Part shown: piece after piece, positions 6,708-8,725 of the stretch
Numbering within the stretch: the first letter of the stretch is position 1
Layout of the letters: the number at the start of each line of letters is the position of its first letter
NCBI GenBank assembly: GCA_021812905.1
Contig: JAKAMM010000057.1
Location: 1 to 8,725 of the forward strand
Source of the DNA: Chloroflexota bacterium
GTDB lineage: Bacteria > Chloroflexota > Anaerolineae > Anaerolineales > Villigracilaceae
Length of the DNA: 8,725 nucleotides
Reading direction: 5' to 3'
The notes under the pieces: model-generated
Told to the model about the DNA's origin: nothing
The model's database searches: none
What the model saw: the letters and a program-made list of their open reading frames with translations, nothing else
Position numbers and translations under genes: made by a program

Positions 6708-6784
6708 TGGTGGGCGTGAAGGGACTCGAACCCCTGACTTCTACTGTGTGATAGTAGCGCTCTAACCAACTGAGCTACACGCCC
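6708..6784 (-). tRNA. tRNA-Val (anticodon CAC)
   Basis: A complete cloverleaf on the - strand: acceptor GGGCGTG/CACGCCC with seven pairs, A73 and encoded CCA (6708-6710); D arm GCTC/GAGC with loop AGTTGGTTA; anticodon stem CTACT/AGTAG with loop ATCACAC, anticodon CAC at 6748-6750 (reads GUG, Val); variable loop of five; T arm with TTCGAGT. All stems pair, with one G-U in the T stem. A promoter with a perfect -10 lies just upstream, but no good terminator follows its CCA end. A good terminator instead follows the similar tRNA 3' half at 5226-5270, which suggests that the original 3' end was displaced. Confidence 0.95.
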
Positions 6785-6796
6785 AAAGTGTTCGGG

Positions 6797-6825
6797 ATTA
6801 TAGCCGAGATAACTTCCTTTCGCAA
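6797..6825 (-). promoter_or_regulatory. Promoter of tRNA-Val
   Basis: On the - strand TTGCGA (-35, 6825-6820, 4 of 6) is followed by a 17-base spacer and TATAAT (-10, 6802-6797, perfect). The predicted start is about 6790, giving a short 5' extension before the tRNA at 6784. It lies just beyond the stop of the M23 peptidase gene. Confidence 0.7.
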
Positions 6826-6832
6826 GGCTGGC

Positions 6833-8038
6833 CTACGGAGGAGGCAAAACATCCCACGGATCGATGACCGCAGTCGCCGTGCGGACTTCAAAATGCAGAT
6901 GTGGGCCAGACGCATGACCGGTCGCACCGGCCGCGCCGATTGTTTGACCCTGGCTTACGTTGTATCCACATTCCACAAAGATTGCGCTCAAGTGCGCGTA
7001 CAGTGTCTGGAAGCCGGTACCGTGGTCAATCATGATCATGTTACCGTAGCCGTAGCTGTTCGGCCCGGCGTACACCACCACACCGCCGTCAGCCGCGTAG
7101 ATGTTGTCACCCAGGTTAGCTGCCAGATCGATGCCGAGATGATTCGTCTTGGTGGAATAATCGAAGCCGGAAAGATAATGCCTATCAGTCGGAAAAACAA
7201 ACGCGCCCGTCCCAACTGCACCGCCTGTTATAGGTGGACAAGAGCCAGAGCCCGCGACCTGAGCTGAGGCCGGATTTGTGCGGCTGATTCCTAGCGGCAC
7301 AGAACCTGGCGCGTGATATTGATAGACGCCGCCAGGTATAAGGATCCACGTTCCAGGTTGGATGTTGGGGTGAGCATAATCACCGATCGTTGCCGGGTCC
7401 AGGTGATTGGTCGGATAGTTAATAATATCCTCCGGCTTCACCTTATAAAACGCTGCTACTCCATTCAAACCTTCACCGGCCTGCCATTCCCTATAAACGC
7501 CGTCCACCGGCAGGATGGTCAATACCTGACCGGCCTTGAGATTATGCGGGTCGTCCAGCAGGAGATAGTAGTTCGCCGAAAATATCGTTTGAGGTTGAAG
7601 GCCGTTATTCGCGGCAATACCTGATACTGTGTCGCCCGGTTGCACCGTATATTTTGTTATGTCCTGCCGTGCCCGTGTTGAGACATTAGTGTGCGGATTC
7701 GTTTGACGCAGGATGCCGAAGGATGATAGATCGAGGGCCGGTGATGACGTAGTCAGGGGCGCGTTCGCTGCCGTGGTCGGACCTTGAAGCGGCCCGCCAT
7801 TTCCCTGAGCTTTTGCATCCGGCTGACGGAAATACATCTGCGCCAGCCAGATCACGATCACAATTGCCAGCATTGAAAAGATATTCGTTGCGGCGCGCAA
7901 CAACGACTCGCCCAACCCCATTTGGATCAGGCTTTGCATCCAATTAGAAACGCGGCTCGGTTTGGAGATGAAGGAGGTTTCTTTCGGCTCAGATTCCCCT
8001 GTTTGAGCCGTTGATTTTTCTTTGAAATTTTTCTGCAT
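6833..8038 (-). CDS. Membrane-anchored LysM/M23 family metallopeptidase
   Basis: 401 residues. A charged cytoplasmic start is followed by one membrane segment at about 46-69 (LLRAATNIFSMLAIVIVIWL), a low-complexity linker to about 126, a LysM domain at about 129-176 (KYTVQPGDTVSGIAANNGL), a second LysM-like segment at about 185-236 (WQAGEGLNGVAAFY), and the M23 peptidase at about 280-396. The zinc and catalytic residues are all present: H300 and D304 (HLGID), H349 (YAHL), H380 and H382 (PHLHF). The protein should sit on the outer face of the membrane, bind peptidoglycan through LysM, and cut its cross-links as a cell-wall hydrolase, as family members do. The start at 8038 is chosen because GGAG lies five bases upstream; an in-frame start at 8083 would overlap the promoter. 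Its stop is 48 bases from the tRNA-Val gene on the same strand. Confidence 0.94.
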   Translation of the reverse strand: MQKNFKEKSTAQTGESEPKETSFISKPSRVSNWMQSLIQMGLGESLLRAATNIFSMLAIVIVIWLAQMYFRQPDAKAQGNGGPLQGPTTAANAPLTTSSPALDLSSFGILRQTNPHTNVSTRARQDITKYTVQPGDTVSGIAANNGLQPQTIFSANYYLLLDDPHNLKAGQVLTILPVDGVYREWQAGEGLNGVAAFYKVKPEDIINYPTNHLDPATIGDYAHPNIQPGTWILIPGGVYQYHAPGSVPLGISRTNPASAQVAGSGSCPPITGGAVGTGAFVFPTDRHYLSGFDYSTKTNHLGIDLAANLGDNIYAADGGVVVYAGPNSYGYGNMIMIDHGTGFQTLYAHLSAIFVECGYNVSQGQTIGAAGATGHASGPHLHFEVRTATAVIDPWDVLPPP

Positions 8039-8054
8039 TTGTTCTCCGCAAAAA

Positions 8055-8083
8055 ATAATAACATGCCGAAAATCGACCGTCAA
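8055..8083 (-). promoter_or_regulatory. Promoter of the M23 peptidase gene
   Basis: TTGACG (-35, 8083-8078, 5 of 6) and TATTAT (-10, 8060-8055, 5 of 6) are separated by exactly 17 bases on the - strand. The predicted start near 8048 leaves a leader of about ten bases that is little more than the GGAG ribosome-binding site. Confidence 0.7.
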
Positions 8084-8168
8084 GCAAGCCTGCCAAACGC
8101 TAACCTGACGTTAAGCCTGCGTTCTCTGCACGCCAAATTTATGAAAGTAATTTGTCAAAACCAGCACA

Positions 8169-8184
8169 CTCACATCTTTGTGAG
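8169..8184 (-). other. Short perfect hairpin between SRAP and M23 genes
   Basis: CTCACA and TGTGAG form a 6-bp stem with a four-base loop, followed on the - strand by GTGTGCTGGTTTTG. The T run is short, so this would be at best a weak terminator for the SRAP gene. The rest of 8084-8212 holds nothing I can assign. Confidence 0.3.
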
Positions 8185-8212
8185 GAAGTTCTTGCTCGAA
8201 GCAATCCCCAAC

Positions 8213-8725
8213 TTAAGCGGGCACGACACATTCTGCGCGGTCAACAGACGGACTATTCACCAGCGTCGAAACGGGATAGGCTTCCATCAGTTCGGCGGGG
8301 AAAGGTTTGATTAACGGTTGCAGGCTTTCGGGAGTCCGAGGCGCAGCCTCCAGCCATTGGGCGTAATCGGTTGGATGCAGGATCACCGGCATTCGGTCAT
8401 GGATCGGCGCCATGAGTTGGTTGGGCGTGGTCGTGATGATCGTGCAGGAACGGACTGTCGAGCCGTCAGGCGCGTGCCACTCGTCCCACAGACCGGCGAA
8501 GGCAAACACACTGTGCGTCTTGAGATGGATGAAATGCGGAATTTTTGTTTTTGTACCGGGTTGTGATTTCCACTCATAGAAGCCATCTGCCAAAATCAAA
8601 CAGCGTTTATATTTATATCCGCCGCGGAAGGACGGCTTCTCAGCCAACGTCTCGCCGCGTGCGTTGATGAGACGGTTCCCGATGGATGGGTCTTTGGCCC
8701 ATGAAGGGATCAAGCCCCACATAAA
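8213..8725 (-). CDS. SRAP domain protein (YedK/HMCES-like), N-terminus outside window
   Basis: The 171 codons visible form the C-terminal part of an SRAP protein; the frame stays open to the window edge (a Phe codon at 8725-8723 precedes MWGLIPSWAKD), so the Met at 8722 is internal. Family motifs in order are WGLIPSW, INARGET, the ADGFYEW segment, and HDRMPVIL. In YedK the matching Asn, Glu and His residues, with the N-terminal Cys2, form the site that makes a thiazolidine cross-link to abasic sites in single-stranded DNA, protecting them during replication. Asn, Glu and His are all present here; the Cys lies outside the window. The C-terminal tail ends shortly after VNSPSVDRAECVVPA. The gene is upstream of, and on the same strand as, the M23 gene, which has its own promoter. 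Confidence 0.93.
   Translation of the reverse strand, partial: FMWGLIPSWAKDPSIGNRLINARGETLAEKPSFRGGYKYKRCLILADGFYEWKSQPGTKTKIPHFIHLKTHSVFAFAGLWDEWHAPDGSTVRSCTIITTTPNQLMAPIHDRMPVILHPTDYAQWLEAAPRTPESLQPLIKPFPAELMEAYPVSTLVNSPSVDRAECVVPA

Larger units (their letters stand above)
5263..6752. mobile_element. Remnant of a small tRNA-Val-associated integrated element
   Basis: The region is bounded by the core TGTGTGAT at 5263-5270 and 6745-6752, each inside a tRNA anticodon loop. It contains a decayed tyrosine integrase (5383-5610), an excisionase-type HTH gene (5715-5981) and a frameshifted HNH gene (6147-6585). The region is richer in A and T than its neighbours. The tRNA promoter lies on one side and a tRNA terminator on the other. 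This fits an element that integrated into a tRNA and then decayed in place. The exact ends are uncertain because the two tRNA 3' halves differ at many positions. Confidence 0.6.

Noticed and set aside
5226..6784. tRNA interrupted by an intron
   Set aside because: Both copies carry their own 3' half and the intact tRNA folds fully without splicing, so an integrated element fits better than an intron.
6788..7267. 159-residue + strand frame
   Set aside because: Lies opposite the catalytic domain of the M23 peptidase, whose motifs are unambiguous.

Overview
The window reads as a piece of bacterial chromosome of about 50% GC, mostly ordinary housekeeping genes with one decayed integrated element. 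The organism is probably a member of the Chloroflexota, perhaps an Anaerolineae-like lineage. That is an inference from gene style (soluble zinc anti-sigma protein beside an ECF sigma factor, LysM/M23 membrane-anchored peptidase, DUF1684 protein, promoters set almost on top of start codons) and no marker gene proves it.

Layout. Bases 1-306 are non-coding and hold a small inverted-repeat element (14-74) and the tgt promoter. From 307 to 4099 all genes lie on the + strand: tgt (queuine tRNA-ribosyltransferase); a four-helix-bundle protein of the 23S rRNA intervening-sequence (IVP/S23) family, packed between two perfect 18-base inverted repeats; uppP (undecaprenyl-diphosphatase, with the usual catalytic-loop His replaced by Gln); a short PstS-like substrate-binding lipoprotein; and a DUF1684 protein. 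A bidirectional terminator (4108-4139) separates these from a - strand pair, an ECF sigma factor (4470-5108) followed by a zinc-finger anti-sigma-like protein (4140-4430).

Bases 5190-6784 hold the remains of a tRNA-targeted integrated element. On the - strand, a complete tRNA-Val(CAC) with a strong promoter lies at 6708-6784. About 1.5 kb away lies a second tRNA 3' half that begins exactly at the same anticodon loop and is followed by a proper terminator. Between them are a broken tyrosine integrase, two direct repeats that could be integrase arm sites, an excisionase-type HTH gene, and an HNH endonuclease gene broken by one frameshift. Several inverted repeats are also present. The HNH gene lacks a usable in-frame start and was recovered by reading the - strand directly.

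Beyond the tRNA, still on the - strand, are a membrane-anchored LysM/M23 peptidase with a complete active site and a clear sigma-70-type promoter, and the C-terminal part of an SRAP (YedK/HMCES-like) protein that runs off the window.

The two things most worth following are the compact IVP gene/inverted-repeat unit sitting outside any rRNA gene, and the split tRNA-Val locus.
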